Below are positions 12,401 through 24,585 of a stretch of 64,000 nucleotides of DNA, in pieces. Positions within the stretch are counted from its first letter, which is position 1, and each line of letters starts with the position of its first letter. The notes beneath the pieces are model-generated. The model had not been told where the DNA came from. It made no database searches and saw only the letters and a list, made by a program, of their open reading frames with translations. Source of the DNA: Nectonema munidae (Eukaryota; Nematomorpha; Nectonematoida; Nectonematidae). The translations under genes were made by a program, and so were the position numbers. The stretch spans positions 1-64,000 of the forward strand of contig JAUIRK010000821.1 in NCBI GenBank assembly GCA_030549495.1, written 5' to 3'.

Positions 12401-14755
12401 TTATGCTCTAGTTTGATCTTCTGATGCTCACTCTTATAAATAAATTGCAAAATTTATTGAAAATGTAAAAAGAAAAAATTCGAATCAATAACATGTTTTT
12501 TAAACGCAGAAATTCAAATTAAATCTTTTTTCTTTTTTTTCCAAATTAAATTTATAATAGTTTTTAAAAAATTTTTTTTATAGTTTTCAAATATATACAT
12601 CAATGATTTTACTCAAATTAATATAAATTTGATTGATTTAAAAATTTTCTTCAAAATATATTTATCGGGAACTTCTTTTGTGTCGAAATTTTTGGCTTGT
12701 TCCTAGAGATTGGACACAACGAAATTTTCTAACACAATTAAAACCTTTTTAGCTATATCAATGATCAAATTGTCTATTTTTGTATATTATATTTTCTGTT
12801 CAGATATTATCTTAACAGCATATCTTGTAAATAATTTTCTATTTTATATAAAGTTGGTGAATGTAATTTTTTACGATTAGTGAGATTTGAAACTTAATCC
12901 TTGCTCACCAGACAAAAATATTGACTCTGATTGTAATGAGACAGTTTAAATTCGTTGAAGTAATAAGATTTAAAAATCGATAATATATTACCTATCTGAA
13001 ATGAAGATGCGATTAGGCATAGAAAAAATAAGATGAATTGAGCAAAAGGTGTTTTCTTCGCAAATTGCGCATTCATTTTTTCATCAAATCTAAGAAAAAT
13101 CTATAAAAAAGCAATGATATAGCTAACACTTGTGAATTTTTGAAAAAATAATATTCATTATTTCACTATCTCCTGCCAGTTCTTCGAATAAAACTGTGTG
13201 AAGGCCAATAGAGAAATTTTAACAAAAAGTGTAACATAACTTGAAGTATTGTATGTAGTTTTAAGTATACAAATAGACAAAAAGATAAAAAGTTTTTGCA
13301 TAAATTAAGAATTTCTTGTGAAAAAAATGACATCATTTAACCTTCTATTTTCTTAGTAAGCATTTTAAAATTGTTTTGGCAATGAGATAGGAATAGCGAT
13401 GTTGCCATCACATACATTTATTGCTAGTTTTATTGAACGCAAATATCCTCCTTACGACTGCAGAAAAGTACTATGAGCTTGATGCCGTTCTTGACTTTTT
13501 AGAATATCTGTGAACAACGGTGGTCTATGAATTTATGCCGAGATCACAGCGAAGAAATATAGCAAAGATTAATTCTAATAATTATATAAGCTCTTTTTGT
13601 ATGCACATCATAAAATAAACATGCCCAATTAAAGATATAGCTTTTTATATATAAAAATTTATTTGCTTCAACGTCTAACAAAATTGGTTTAAGAAATTGC
13701 GTATACGACTTCTTTGTCGTGAGAGCAATATTGTTATATTGAAGTGAATATCTGCATACTTTTATCAATAGTATGTAGAATTAGCAAACCAACTTTTTCC
13801 ATTTGTTCATGTTGGTATTTTTGTCAATCTATAGATAGGTAATGAATACGGTATGTCAATTTTTAATATGGGAGCAAATCTCTATTCAACGCGATCTCAG
13901 ATCAGGCCACACATCATTAAAAGTGTGATATCACCGAGAGGTCATATTTTAAAACAAAGTTCGTGAATAAATATTTCTAAAAATTTGGATGTTTAGTCCA
14001 AAAATTCCATTTTTTAACATCGAATTTACAGTGATTTTTAATGTTTTATATAAAAGAATTTAAATGCTATAAAAAACTCGAAACTCTGGAGATAAGTTAG
14101 CGTAATTTAATTTCCCCAAAATCCCTTATTTACAGTAAATGTTTCTTCGATCATGTAATCATTTGGAATGTTAGTTTTTTATTTCTATTACTGCATTTTG
14201 TGTTTTTTATTCAATAATGATATAATTAATAAATTCAGATTTTTTTCAAAATTATTTATATATTTTAACGGTGACAAGAAAACGGGTTCTTAATCGGAGG
14301 TACTGTGAGATGCAATTTTCTGAGACAAAGTTTTCCTATTTTTTTCAAAAATAGAGACGGTGTTACTCTATCTAGATTCTAGATCATTTAATAAATTTAA
14401 AGGGGTGATTCATTCTACCTAAAGTTATTCACTGCTATGCATTTATTTTTCCAAATGTTACATGCTATACACATTGCCTGCCATAATGATGGGTGTTGGG
14501 CGCATGTTAAGTTAAATTTATTCAGATTGCATTTCGAAAGTTGTGGTTAGAGCCGTAAAAGTGCTGTGCATCGAGGAAACCCCGTTCACTAAAGGAGTGG
14601 AATTGCATGCTTTTCTAACTCAAATTAAATACGAAATTATTCCTATGCTTGAGGTAAGAAAGGTGAAGAAGGCGACACACATTATCACGGTGTTAAGGAA
14701 GGTTTACCACCTACAAGAGTTTTAATGAGAATGTGGGGATGAATCGAGGTACGCC
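12401..14755. other. Intergenic, no gene seen
   Basis: AT-rich DNA. The only open frame of note, 14543-14725 on the plus strand (60 residues, lysine-rich), lies just upstream of the PTB-like gene. It could be chance or part of an upstream exon, and it resembles nothing I know. Confidence 0.4.
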
Positions 14756-14778
14756 TTTGATAGATAGATAGATAGATA
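14756..14778. repeat. (TAGA)n microsatellite
   Basis: A short run of about five tetranucleotide units (GATAGATAGATA) directly upstream of the PTB-like gene. Confidence 0.85.
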
Positions 14779-14896
14779 AGTTGCACACGTATCATCTCGA
14801 AGACAAAAGGGGAGTAGTTGTAGTGCGCTATCATCACTCATACTGAAGACAAGAGCTTGTTGCATTCCGCCGCGACATAATACCGTGAAGCGTAGG

Positions 14897-15802
14897 ATGC
14901 CGCTAAGCCCGTTATGCCGCTTTCGCGTGTTTTACATAGGAAGATACACGCCTACTCCGCTCAAAGACGGCATTCTGGGATTAGAAGAGCCGTTGAGTGC
15001 GTTGTATAGCAAATACAAGAGTAGCGAAGAAATTAATGGCGTTGACTGCTGGCTGAGTGTCTGGAACAATGGACTACTTCTCGAAACGATCACTACCGCG
15101 CAAGCCAAAAAGTTTTTCTATCCCATATCCCTTCTACACTTCTGTGCGCCCGTTTTGTACACAAACAACTGCCTAGTGCCGATCAAAGATGCCATGAAAG
15201 TCGCTAACACCAAGTCCGCGCCAATGTTCACGTGTGTCATGGGTAAGTGTTTGGGGACGCAGTCGTCCCAATTTGATGCTTACATTTGCAAAACACATTT
15301 CTCCGCTTTGTCACTAGCCTTAGCTACCGAGAAAGCTCTTAACAAAGCGGCCGCGCCTTCGTATTCCAAAAAGTCAAATCGCAGCTCCCTCCACCCAATT
15401 CCCCTTCTTCCTGGCTTCCACGAGGACAAAGAATGCGCCACCCTAAAAAAGAGGGGGAATGGCGAAAACGCTACCTCTGATAACATTTACGCCGTGTATG
15501 CTGATTCTATGGAAGTATATCAAAAGGTGCATTTGAGAGCCAGGTTGCCGTACGACTTATTGAACACGAAGAACCACAATCCGATATATCAAAGCGTTTC
15601 GCTCAAAGTATCTCGCATCAATAATAACAAAGAAGTGAAGAGTGGGCTGTGCCCAAAGAAGGCATCGCTATCGGAAAGCGTGTTGCCATCTTGTGAGAAA
15701 AAAGCAAAAAACACGTTGCAACTCTTTCCCTTAAAGTTTGAAAAACTTCTCAAAAGTAGAGTTCTTAAAAAGAGAGAAAATATCTACACGACAAGCGCGT
15801 AG
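14897..15802 (+). CDS. PTB-domain-like protein, intronless frame
   Basis: An open frame of 301 residues from the ATG at 14897. The frame stays open upstream to 14780, so a longer N-terminus or an upstream exon is possible. Residues about 8-145 have the order of a phosphotyrosine-binding (PTB/PID) fold: a first strand FRVFYIGRYT, a long insert with LYSKYKSSEE, a strand LSVWNNGLLLET, the aromatic-proline strand FFYPISLLHFCAPV, and a terminal helix ALSLALATEKALNKA. The basic tail has no domain I recognise. The block is clearly richer in G and C than its flanks, as the other host genes are. A polyadenylation signal AATAAA lies at 15880-15885, 78 bp after the stop. PTB adaptors bind NPxY-type peptides. 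The family member is not identified, and the PTB assignment rests on pattern recall. Confidence 0.6.
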   Translation: MPLSPLCRFRVFYIGRYTPTPLKDGILGLEEPLSALYSKYKSSEEINGVDCWLSVWNNGLLLETITTAQAKKFFYPISLLHFCAPVLYTNNCLVPIKDAMKVANTKSAPMFTCVMGKCLGTQSSQFDAYICKTHFSALSLALATEKALNKAAAPSYSKKSNRSSLHPIPLLPGFHEDKECATLKKRGNGENATSDNIYAVYADSMEVYQKVHLRARLPYDLLNTKNHNPIYQSVSLKVSRINNNKEVKSGLCPKKASLSESVLPSCEKKAKNTLQLFPLKFEKLLKSRVLKKRENIYTTSA

Positions 15803-15879
15803 CCCAAACGATTTTCATTCCTTCTCAAGTCCAAGATACGAATCATTTGTAAGTTGCAACATGCATAAACCTTTCTTTC

Positions 15880-15885
15880 AATAAA
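15880..15885 (+). promoter_or_regulatory. Polyadenylation signal of the PTB-like gene
   Basis: A canonical AATAAA, repeated as AATAAATAAA, shortly after the stop codon at 15802. The spacing is normal for a short 3' UTR. Confidence 0.6.
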
Positions 15886-15899
15886 TAAACTTTTCACTA

Positions 15900-16860
15900 A
15901 TTTCTTTTTTAAAATTTCCTTTAATATCAAGCTACCTAAAATGAGGCAAGAAAAATGTGTAGAGGTTTTAATTTCACTGATATCGCTATTTTCACGACCA
16001 TCAACACGAAAACTTTCTTCAAAACTTTATACCGCAGATAACAAGAACAAAAATCCACGACTGAGAGTTATTAAAAATATCTTTTACTTAACTTACATTA
16101 TGAAAAGGTTAAACTTTTTTGCTTTAATTGTTGTACAATTCTTTAAGTCCCTTTCTCAATTTTTTAGCGGAATAAGGAAGTCTTTCTTGAGCCATAATCC
16201 TCCTCAAATACACGATAGCATGCGTTTCATTTTGCTGTAAGATATTTCGCAGGATTTCAGTATTATTTAGAGTGAAATGTCAAGATTTGGAAAAAAAGCT
16301 GTCGACACCATCAGATATTTCAATTAATTTTTTCAAGTCAAATTGTTTTCTTATTTTTATATTAGTGCGATTTGAAAGTGGCATTTTACAGTATAAAATT
16401 TCTTCATACAATTTTTTACCATCAATGTCACAATAAAATACTTGTTATTTTTGTACTTTCTAATTGTTTAGCATTTAGTTTATTCATTTTTCTTACACTG
16501 TTTGTTCAAATTGTAAGTTTTTACTGTTAATTTTTTTATATATTTGTTTTATTCAAAGATATTTAAGTTAACAAATTTGGAAAAAAAGTTTAAACGAATG
16601 CGAGGAAAAAGTTATATTTGATTGGTTCTACGATTGATGATATTAAATGTTTAAAATTAAGTAGTTATTGACAAGCATTCGCTTATGCACTACCGAAAAA
16701 AATGGAATTTTCAAGATTCTTTACGTCAATCTGTTCGTGGCGTTAAAGTAATTAGGAATAAAGCAATTTTAGAAAGAAAATATTATTTTAATATAAATTT
16801 AATTTCTTCCTAAATTTTAGTATAGAAAGAATTCCTACTCAATAAGAACATCGTGAAATG
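15900..16860. other. Intergenic, no gene seen
   Basis: AT-rich. The open frame at 15941-16240 (99 residues) is serine- and phenylalanine-rich with no recognisable domain. The stretch may include the decayed 5' part of the transposon-like gene that follows. Confidence 0.4.
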
Positions 16861-16939
16861 AAAAAATTAGAAAAATTTTTAAAAGAATAAACAAATTAAA
16901 AAACTCTTCCATAATCTCACAAAAATAAAAAAAAACACT

Positions 16940-18175
16940 TTGTAGATCAATTAGATGACCTTTTTGATATAGCTCGTGGAGATGTTGAAAATTTAATCAA
17001 AGATATACAATTTTCTAAGTTACAAAAACAGAAAAATCGCCCAGTTTGCATAGGAAGTGCTGACAATTTGTTCTTCCTGAGATCAAAGAAAAAAGCTGAA
17101 AGAATCGAAGCTGAAAAAAAGAAGAAATCTGATTTGATGATGGAAGCATCGATGAGGCGGCAAGTTTCATTAGAATTGTCTACACGTTCTAGAGAAGAAA
17201 ATGAAAAGCATGAGAGTTTCTTATGAAAATCAAACAAGAAACCAGGCTTAAAAATGTGATAATTAAAGAAATGCGCTCTTCTTTAGATCGTACGCAAACA
17301 TCTAAGCAACATTAACTGAAGCTGCTAAAATTTTGGGACCAGATCCATTTGATAGACAACGAATAAAAACTAGAATCGCTGAAAATCAAGAAATAATCGT
17401 TTTTTGTTGAAGAACCGATAACTATTCACTGGAATGGTAAGATGATGGAAGATCTCACATCTCAAAAGCACATCGATCGTTTGCCAGTTCTTGTTTCGGC
17501 TTTAGACGCTGAACACTTGATAGGAGTTCCAAAATTGATAAACTCAACAGGAAAAGCCCAAGCTGAAGAGGTTATAAATTGTTTGAATCGATGGAATCTT
17601 TCAGACAAGGTAAAGGAAATTTGTTTCGATACAACAGCTAAAAAATACAGGCAAAAAGAAACTTGTGTTTTATTAGAAAGGTCCTTGAAAAAAACTTGTT
17701 GTATTTGCTTTGTAGCATCACATTTTAGAACTTTTACTAAAAGATGCATTTGAAGTCTCTTTGAGTTCAGTTTCTACAAGCCCAGAAATTTTATTATTTA
17801 AACGTTTTAAAAATAATTATACAGGATTTTTTTGTTCTCTGTATTGGTTTATGTGAAAGCATGGATAACATCGTCCTTTTCAGTCAATGCTCCCTTAAGC
17901 GATTGACAGTTGATGGAAATTATAATAAATATCCTGATAGGAAGATTTCTAATGGGACAAAGAAATCAAATAGAAACCATTTATGGTATCTCTCGCAGAA
18001 GATTGCATTGGATTAGTTTTTTGATGAAAGAATTAGTATTAAAAATTTGAAGCTGATGAGAGAAAGCTTGAACAAAGAAACCTCTAACAAAACAAATAAA
18101 CGGCCCCAAATACAAGAACTATTATTTCAACTTGAAGAAGAACCTCATCAAATAGTAACAATGACACAAATGTAA
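16940..18175 (+). pseudogene. Decayed transposase-like gene of an unclassified family
   Basis: Plus-strand fragments match, from memory, a recurrent uncharacterised repeat protein of arthropods and cnidarians. The N-terminal part at about 16945-17225 reads FVDQLDDLFDIARGDVENLI, then a lysine/glutamate-rich region. The core at 17400-17755 reads ITIHWNGKMMEDL, HIDRLPVLVSALDAEHLIGV, PKLINSTGKAQAEE and EICFDTT. In relatives the WxGK and CFDTT strands look like the aspartate-bearing strands of an RNase H-like fold; here the first position reads N. A degraded tail follows to about 18175. The frame is broken in several places, and the superfamily is not known to me. A segment at 18353, AGGGCGACCCTTAAACG, could be near its right end, but no matching left end was found. 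Confidence 0.55.
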
Positions 18176-18179
18176 TTCA

Positions 18180-19870
18180 TCGAGACAAATATCCATTACC
18201 TTTATAAACAAATCTTTTCAATAATTTTTTAAACTGGAAACGTATATTTATTCAAATATAATTTAGTTTCTTTAATTGTGAATTTACTTTCATGACATTT
18301 GACTAATATTGAAATACGTAAACAAAATTTTACACTTAAACAGATCAGGGCGACCCTTAAACGTCAATTTAGAACAGATAATATAGAATAAAAAGTTTCA
18401 TTTAGCTTTCGGTTCCTGGCTCTGATTGGTGCACTGTTTGAAAACTTATTTAATTTAAGACGGAGGAGTGTGATGTAGTTTTCTAAGTGTTGTCAGGAGA
18501 AACTTGTGTTGCAGAAATTTTATGTCGGGAAATATAGGTAAAATATTGTAATTTGAGTAGTTTTGATTTCTTTAGGTTGAATATATTGATAGATTTTGCA
18601 GTTTTTTGTTAGCAAATATGTAGGGCGTAGTTGGATTTTTCATTTTCTGTAAGAAGACTGAGATGGTTTTTCTTAAAAAGCTTGAGTGACATAATGTTAA
18701 TAACGGCACCATTGTTGAAGACGTTGTAATGCAGTTGCGTTTATTTTAATTATTTTTTCTTTAAGACTTAATGAATGTCACATACATTTAAAAAGAAGGC
18801 AGAGGGAGGAGGTGTACTTATGGAAAGAGGGTGAGCGAAAGTGCTTGGAAAATAAAGTTACATTGTAGGGAATTTTTAGAATTATAATTTGACTCAAATG
18901 ATATTGTGTTGAGTTTAAATTATTATTAATAAATTTATAACGATCAAAAAAAAACTTTTAATAATCTTTCGATAAACGTCGCCATACATTATTATAATAT
19001 AGATAAGATTAAGTTTATCTTTCAAATTGAAAAAAGGCTGATTTAAGTTTAGGGAGATGATATATTCTTTGAAAATATCAGAGATGAATAAAAATTTATC
19101 ACAATCTGCATTATCTTTTTCCTGTGTGTGTTTCCTAGAGCAATGTTTACGAGATTTGCAATAGGAAGGAAAAGGGTCCACATCCAACAAACGAAGAGTA
19201 CACAACACAATTAGGATTATTTTTATGTCGTAAATTCAAAGGATCAGCAAGGTATTTGTTGTGTATTGATAAAAGTATATTACTTACAAAAAGTGCATCC
19301 CAAAAGAAACAAACCTTTGCTAAAAATAAAGAGAAAGCGTACTTTTTGAGGAAAAAAAGCAAAAATTGAATCTGCTTTGCTTGCGATTACAATTGAATAT
19401 TTAAATAAAGCAAAATGTTAAAAAAAGAGAGTCGCGAAGCACTCTCTCATCAAAATAGCATGTCTATCCTCACTTCTTGGCATACTTCATATTTCAAAGA
19501 AAAACTTTTCTCAACAAATAATATGTCTAAAATCGAAAGTATGTTAGTGTGTCACTAAAAAGATGGTAAAAGGCTCTTTGCAAGAATTGTAATAAACTTT
19601 TCAAATCTCGTGAATTATCAACTGTGTCAATTTACAAGTTAGAAATGTTAACTTGATAAATAGAACGTCAAAAAAAGTCCACATAATTATTTTTCTTGAG
19701 TAAATTCTTTATTTTGGGGTTGAATGAATGAGTTGAGTACTGTAAGGATGTCCAAAATTTTGTGAGTAGGAGAAAATTTCTGGGCCATGTAATCAAATAA
19801 AATTTAGTAAAACGCAGTAAAAGGAGATAGAAAAGAGTTTAAGTCAGTATGGCAGGTGAAAAAAGAAAAT
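18180..19870. other. Intergenic, no gene seen
   Basis: AT-rich with short chance frames on both strands, none with a recognisable domain. Confidence 0.4.
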
Positions 19871-19879
19871 CAGCTATTT

Positions 19880-20400
19880 TAGGGACTAACTAATTGATAC
19901 ATCGAGAAATTTGAAACTGTAATAACAAAAACGGAGCTCGGAAATGAAATCAGTATTTTCGATCTTGTATAAAAAATATGAATATTTTTAAAGATAAATT
20001 TCAAATCAAACATTCGATTTGCACTTTCGCATTTCACAGTAATGACCAAAACTAAGTTCAGAAATGAAATCAGCATGGTCAATTTGGTATAATAATATAT
20101 ATTTTAAATAAAATTTAAAATATATTTTTAGAGACAATTTGCTGACGTAATTCGCTGTTTCGATTCCCACTTTTAGATATTTTAAATCCTAAATGGGAAA
20201 ACTTAGTCCAGAAATGAAACAAACAGGCTTGTTTCATTTAAAAAATATTTTTTAGAAATAATTTGATTGACACTTTTAGATATTTTCAAACTCATAATGC
20301 GAAAACAGACTCCAGAAAATAAAGTAACATGTTTGATTTGGTATGAAATCATACATTTTATGTACAATTTGAATAAATCTTTGTGTTGGTAATTTTTTAT
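19880..20400. repeat. Degenerate tandem repeat, about 100-150-bp unit
   Basis: Four diverged copies of a block built around CAGAAATGAAATCAG are seen at about 19933, 20053, 20205 and 20308. Each is followed by an AT-rich stretch ending near GATAATTTG/GACAATTTG and then by a CACTTTTAGATATTTT-like run. The spacing is irregular (about 120, 152 and 103 bp). A small perfect hairpin (ATATATTTTAAAT and its complement) lies at 20094-20124 within the second copy. Confidence 0.55.
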
Positions 20401-21870
20401 CATCTATCAAAATTTTTTCCGATATTTTCTAAAAATTAGTCATGTTTAATGATAAAATTAAATGTTATGAATTTAAAACAGTATATTATTAAACATTTTC
20501 AAGGGATTATCGAATATAGGTATTAAGTTAAAAGTTTAACTACAGATAATATCAAAATGTTGTTGAAAAATAGTAATTTTTGATTTTGATTGACAGTTTT
20601 TGACATAAGATAATCGTTTTCATAGATACTACCATGAAAATTGTATCAAAATATGCAGTTTGAAGTGATTTGTTCAGTCAAATTGACTACGATGACTTTT
20701 ATATTTGAGTGAGAGGGCTATTTTACGCACGCTTTCCCAGCACTTATAGGGTTGCGTGGATTCCTGCTGTAAAAGAAATATTCATTTGTATTCTCATTTC
20801 GTCTTTACTTCATTTCAAAAGAAATCACACCCCTCCTATTCATGTGCATCAAAACTAAACGAATCAAAGTTATCCTGGCTCAAAGATAGAATTTAGCGAT
20901 GTTAATACAAACTTACAAAGAGTCAGCAGCTACTTTTTACCCTACCTCTTTTTATTGCCATTTCCTGATTCGTTGAAGTAAATCCAATTTACTAATATCG
21001 TATTAATCCTATTTTAAATACTGCTGTTTCATGGAAAATACTCCAGAAAATTCTTTATGTTTGCGTCCTATTCACATCTTTTTTTAATTCTCATATTCCT
21101 CATATCAGTTTGCTAAGATTATAGTTAACCATGTTGTAATCAATCAAGGACTTTGAAAGCTTCTTGTTCAAAATTTCACAATTCTTATATTTTAAGTTTA
21201 TTGAAAATGATTTAAGAAGCGTCACTCCAAAAAATCTCTTTGCAACCTTTATAAACTATAAAAATTCAGTATAGGATAAATTTCTTTTAAATCACTAAAG
21301 GTAATATCTATATTTCGAGTAATATTAATAAATACATTGCATGTCAATAATATTTAAATTAAATAAAAGTCCTATAAATGCCACATCACTTATGGCCAAT
21401 TATGCCTAAAAACAAGAGGCCTCTTTTTGCAGCTCAGAATATTCTCAATTCTTGGAGATTATCAAAAATGTTGAAAGTATAGCTTGTGCTTTAAAAGAAG
21501 AACATAGCTTGTGCTTTATATTTCCTTTCATTACAATTTTGGTGCATAATGCGGTGCAGTGAATTTTCCTCAATCCACGCAACTCGACTTATTAAGAATA
21601 TTTTGATTCCCATTTTCGCGATGATATAAATTTCCAATTATACTAATCTCCTTAAATACTAAAATTATGTTTAAAACTTATAATAATTCTGTCAATAAAA
21701 TTTAAGCTGAATTTAATAAAATTAATATTATAAAATGAATATAGCATTATCTACGATGAACTGCATCCCAGCTTATTAGACTACACTTTCCACAGTTTCA
21801 TGTTGTGGTAAACAAGTGCACCACACAACCTTGAAGTAAAAGAATGGCCAAACAAGTTATTTTCTTTTTT
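20401..21870. other. Intergenic, no gene seen
   Basis: AT-rich. A weak inverted pair, GGGTTGCGTGGATT near 20750 and AATCCACGCAACTC near 21581, may mark ends of an unknown element about 840 bp long, but no target duplication was found. Confidence 0.35.
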
Positions 21871-23974
21871 TAGATCATTTATTAACCATAGTGAAAAATA
21901 ACATGAACAAAAAAACAGAAAGTGATAGCAAACGTGAGTTTAATGAACTGTGGGAGAATGAATTCTTATTCATTGCGAGTTCTTCAGGAAAGCCAATGTG
22001 TATTGTTTGTGAAAGCACTCTTTCGGATAACAGAAGACATGATCTTAGCAGACACTATAAAAAACACTAAGTTGAAATAGAAGAAAAACAGAAGTTAGTG
22101 CCTGGCTCTAAGTTACAGAAATAATATGTTTTGAGGAAAAAAGAGGATATCAAAAAAGATGAAAAATCTCTTCGTCAAAAGAAATTGTGAAAGTTTGGCA
22201 ATGCTCAAGGCATCCTACGAAATTGCCTTTGTGTTAACAAAAGGCATAAACCTTTTTCAGACGGTGAAGATATTGTTTAACCTTGTCTCCAAAAATTTGG
22301 AAAATGTGTTGGTGATAAAAGTATTGAAAGAAAGGTAAACGAAATCGCTCTTTCAAAGCAGACAATTACAAGACGCATTGAAGAACTTTTTCATGACGTA
22401 TCTGAGCAACTAAAGGACCGTGTCCCTGCAGGTTCTTTCTTTTCTTTAGCCTTGGGACGATTCTTCTGACATATGTGATGTAGCACAGTTAAGTATTTTT
22501 ATAAGAGGGATTGATGATAATTTTAACATTTTTGAAGAACTTATTGGCCTCGAGTCACTCCATGGAAAAACCAGATGGTCTGACATATTTGAGAAACTAA
22601 AGTCTTGTTTACAAAATCAGCAAATAAATTTAGGTAAACTCTTAAGCGTCTGCACTGATGGAGCGCCGTCAATGATTGGTAGAGTTGCTGGAACAAGAAA
22701 AGTTTTTAGCTCGAAAAGTTTTAAGGTCGTCCACTTCTGAAATATCATTGCATTATACACCAAGATTCACTCTGTGGAAAATTTTTTAATTTTCAGCATG
22801 TTATGATACCAGTTGTAAAATGTGTGAATAAAATTAGAGCAAGAGGATTAAAAAGGAGAGAATTCAGAGAATATTGTGAACTGTTAGATTAGGAATATGC
22901 TGATTTCATCCTTCATTGCGAACTGCATTGGCTTTCTAGAGGACAAGTTCTCAGAAGATTTTGGAATCTGAAAAATCTTGAACATGATTTTCCTGAAGAA
23001 AACGAAGAACTGGCTGAAGAAAGGGCCCTTTAGTGTGATGAATAGTGGATGTTTGATTTAGCATTTTTAGTTGATATTATTACCCGCCATCTCAATGATC
23101 TAAATTCCAGACTGCAGGGTAAAGACAAATTATTTCCTAGCCTAGTAAATGATATCAGTGCATTCAAAATCAAACTGAAATGGTTTATCTCTCAGCTAGA
23201 AAACAAGGATTTGAGCTAATTTCCACATAGGAACAAAATGAATGTGTTGAAGATAATAACAACTTTACAGAATGCGTTGAAAAAATCATATCTCTCACTG
23301 CAAGAGGCTTTTGATAGTGGTTTTAGTAATTTTGATGATGAAGAAGACTGCATGCTTGCGTTTATAAATCCATTTTCACTTACTGAACAAAACATTCTCG
23401 AAATGCCTACCAATATACAGATGGAACTTATTGATTTAAAAGCTAATTCACTAAAGAGTAAATTTGAACTTTCCCCACTCCCAAGTGCATCTGAAATGAT
23501 TAATTTTTGGCGATCTTTACCATATCAACATTTTGATTCAAATATGAAGAACTATCTGTTGTTATCAAATTTAATTCCTAATTTTCAAGATTTGGTGAAA
23601 ACAAAGCAAAGTAAAAATCTCATTAAAGTTAATTATGTTATTTTGCTGTATGTGAAATTCTTCTTCTTTAAAACTGCTTATTGTGTTCATATATTTTTAT
23701 TAGCACTCTCAGAAATAAATACTTAATATTGTTAATGCGAATTCAAAGTTAAATAAAGTGTGTTAGTAAAGTCTACAATGTATTCATGTAAAACTCTTTC
23801 CTCTACAACTGCTAAGTCTGTTCAGCTATCTTATATATCAACTTATATGTATAACTACTAAATATATCCAAATTACAATATTTAAAGTGTTAAAAGAGCT
23901 TAAAAATGTGTGTGGCGCATCTGAATTAGGCGTAAAAAAATGTGTGCATGGGAAACAAAGGTTGGCCACCCCTG
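21870..23974 (+). mobile_element. hAT element, copy 2, 5' end missing
   Basis: A second copy of the element at 9441-11999. Similarity starts near 21870 and runs to the right terminal repeat GGTTGGCCACCCCTG, which ends at 23974. The left terminal repeat and the roughly 500-bp 5' region of copy 1 are absent, so it is 5'-truncated. Relative to copy 1 it keeps an additional stretch at about 23130-23330 and a longer open C-terminal frame (23238-23726). Nearly identical sequence across most of the shared part suggests both copies are fairly recent. Confidence 0.85.
21904..23726 (+). pseudogene. hAT transposase pseudogene (copy 2)
   Basis: It begins MNKKTESDSKREFNELWENE and continues with a BED-type finger (CIVCESTLSDNRRHDLSRHY). 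It shares with copy 1 the extra G before the first catalytic motif and the stop after SLRQKKL. The C-terminal frame 23238-23726 (162 residues) includes LPSASEMINFWRSLPYQHF, typical of the helical region before the hAT dimerisation domain. The usual CEKLFS-type motif is not present after it; the ending reads differently in both copies. It cannot encode a whole transposase. Confidence 0.8.
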
Positions 23975-24164
23975 ATATACTCAGTCATAAGTAACCTTTC
24001 GAGAAAAACTTCATAAAAAACTTGTATTCCTAATCAATTTTTTTTCTTTCAATGCAAAATAGTTTGAAAAAAGATTACATTTTAATTTTTGATTAGGTCT
24101 TATATTTATTTTCTTTTTCAAAAATCAAGTATGAAGAACTTTCATGTGGAGTAAAAAGCCATAG

Positions 24165-24482
24165 TTCTTCCTGTGAGGGAACAATGTTGCAAAATAAATT
24201 GTTTTTTTCTTGCAAAAACGCTTATCAACCCTACATATTTCTGCCCTAATAAGTAATGTCTTGAAAATAGCTATTTTGACGGAAAGAGAACCATCTTAAT
24301 GCCAATTGAGATACAATCCTGTTCGTATCGTTTCTATCTATTGATATTTTGCTTATTTTGACATCAAGAAAACGAATGTGATTGTGACTTCCTTTTCGTA
24401 AGAAGAACAATGCTTGGAGCAAGTTATTAATCTTGTCAAAGAATTCATCACTAACTTTGGCATCTTTATGATAAGCAAGCAT
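24165..24482 (-). pseudogene. Penelope-like retroelement RT fragment
   Basis: The minus-strand reading contains KGSHNHIRFLDVKISK, which resembles the FLDV motif near the end of Penelope-like reverse transcriptases. It is followed in another frame by GLYLNWH and KIAIFKTLLIRAEICR, matching the family's TGLYxxW...K(I)xLIxxLxxRA pattern. It is a short dead fragment with no GIY-YIG nuclease visible. Confidence 0.4.
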
Positions 24483-24485
24483 CTC

Positions 24486-24585
24486 GTTTTAACCTTTCTG
24501 CATGTTTGGTTGTAAGAGATACCAACCCATACAACATGGCTCTCTGTACCACCATCTTATAAAACCTACCAGGTGACATATTCAT
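24486..24585 (-). pseudogene. Non-LTR retrotransposon (LINE) RT fragment
   Basis: The minus strand reads SPGRFYKMVVQRAMLYGLVS, very like the GKFYKTVVRPAMLYGxE block at the C-terminal side of the reverse transcriptase in RTE/L2-type LINEs. Only about 30 residues are recognisable. It directly abuts the Penelope-like fragment, so two unrelated scraps are joined here. Confidence 0.45.

Noticed and set aside
16947-17237. Minus-strand 96-residue open frame
   Set aside because: It is the opposite-strand shadow of the lysine/glutamate-rich N-terminal part of the transposase-like gene on the plus strand.
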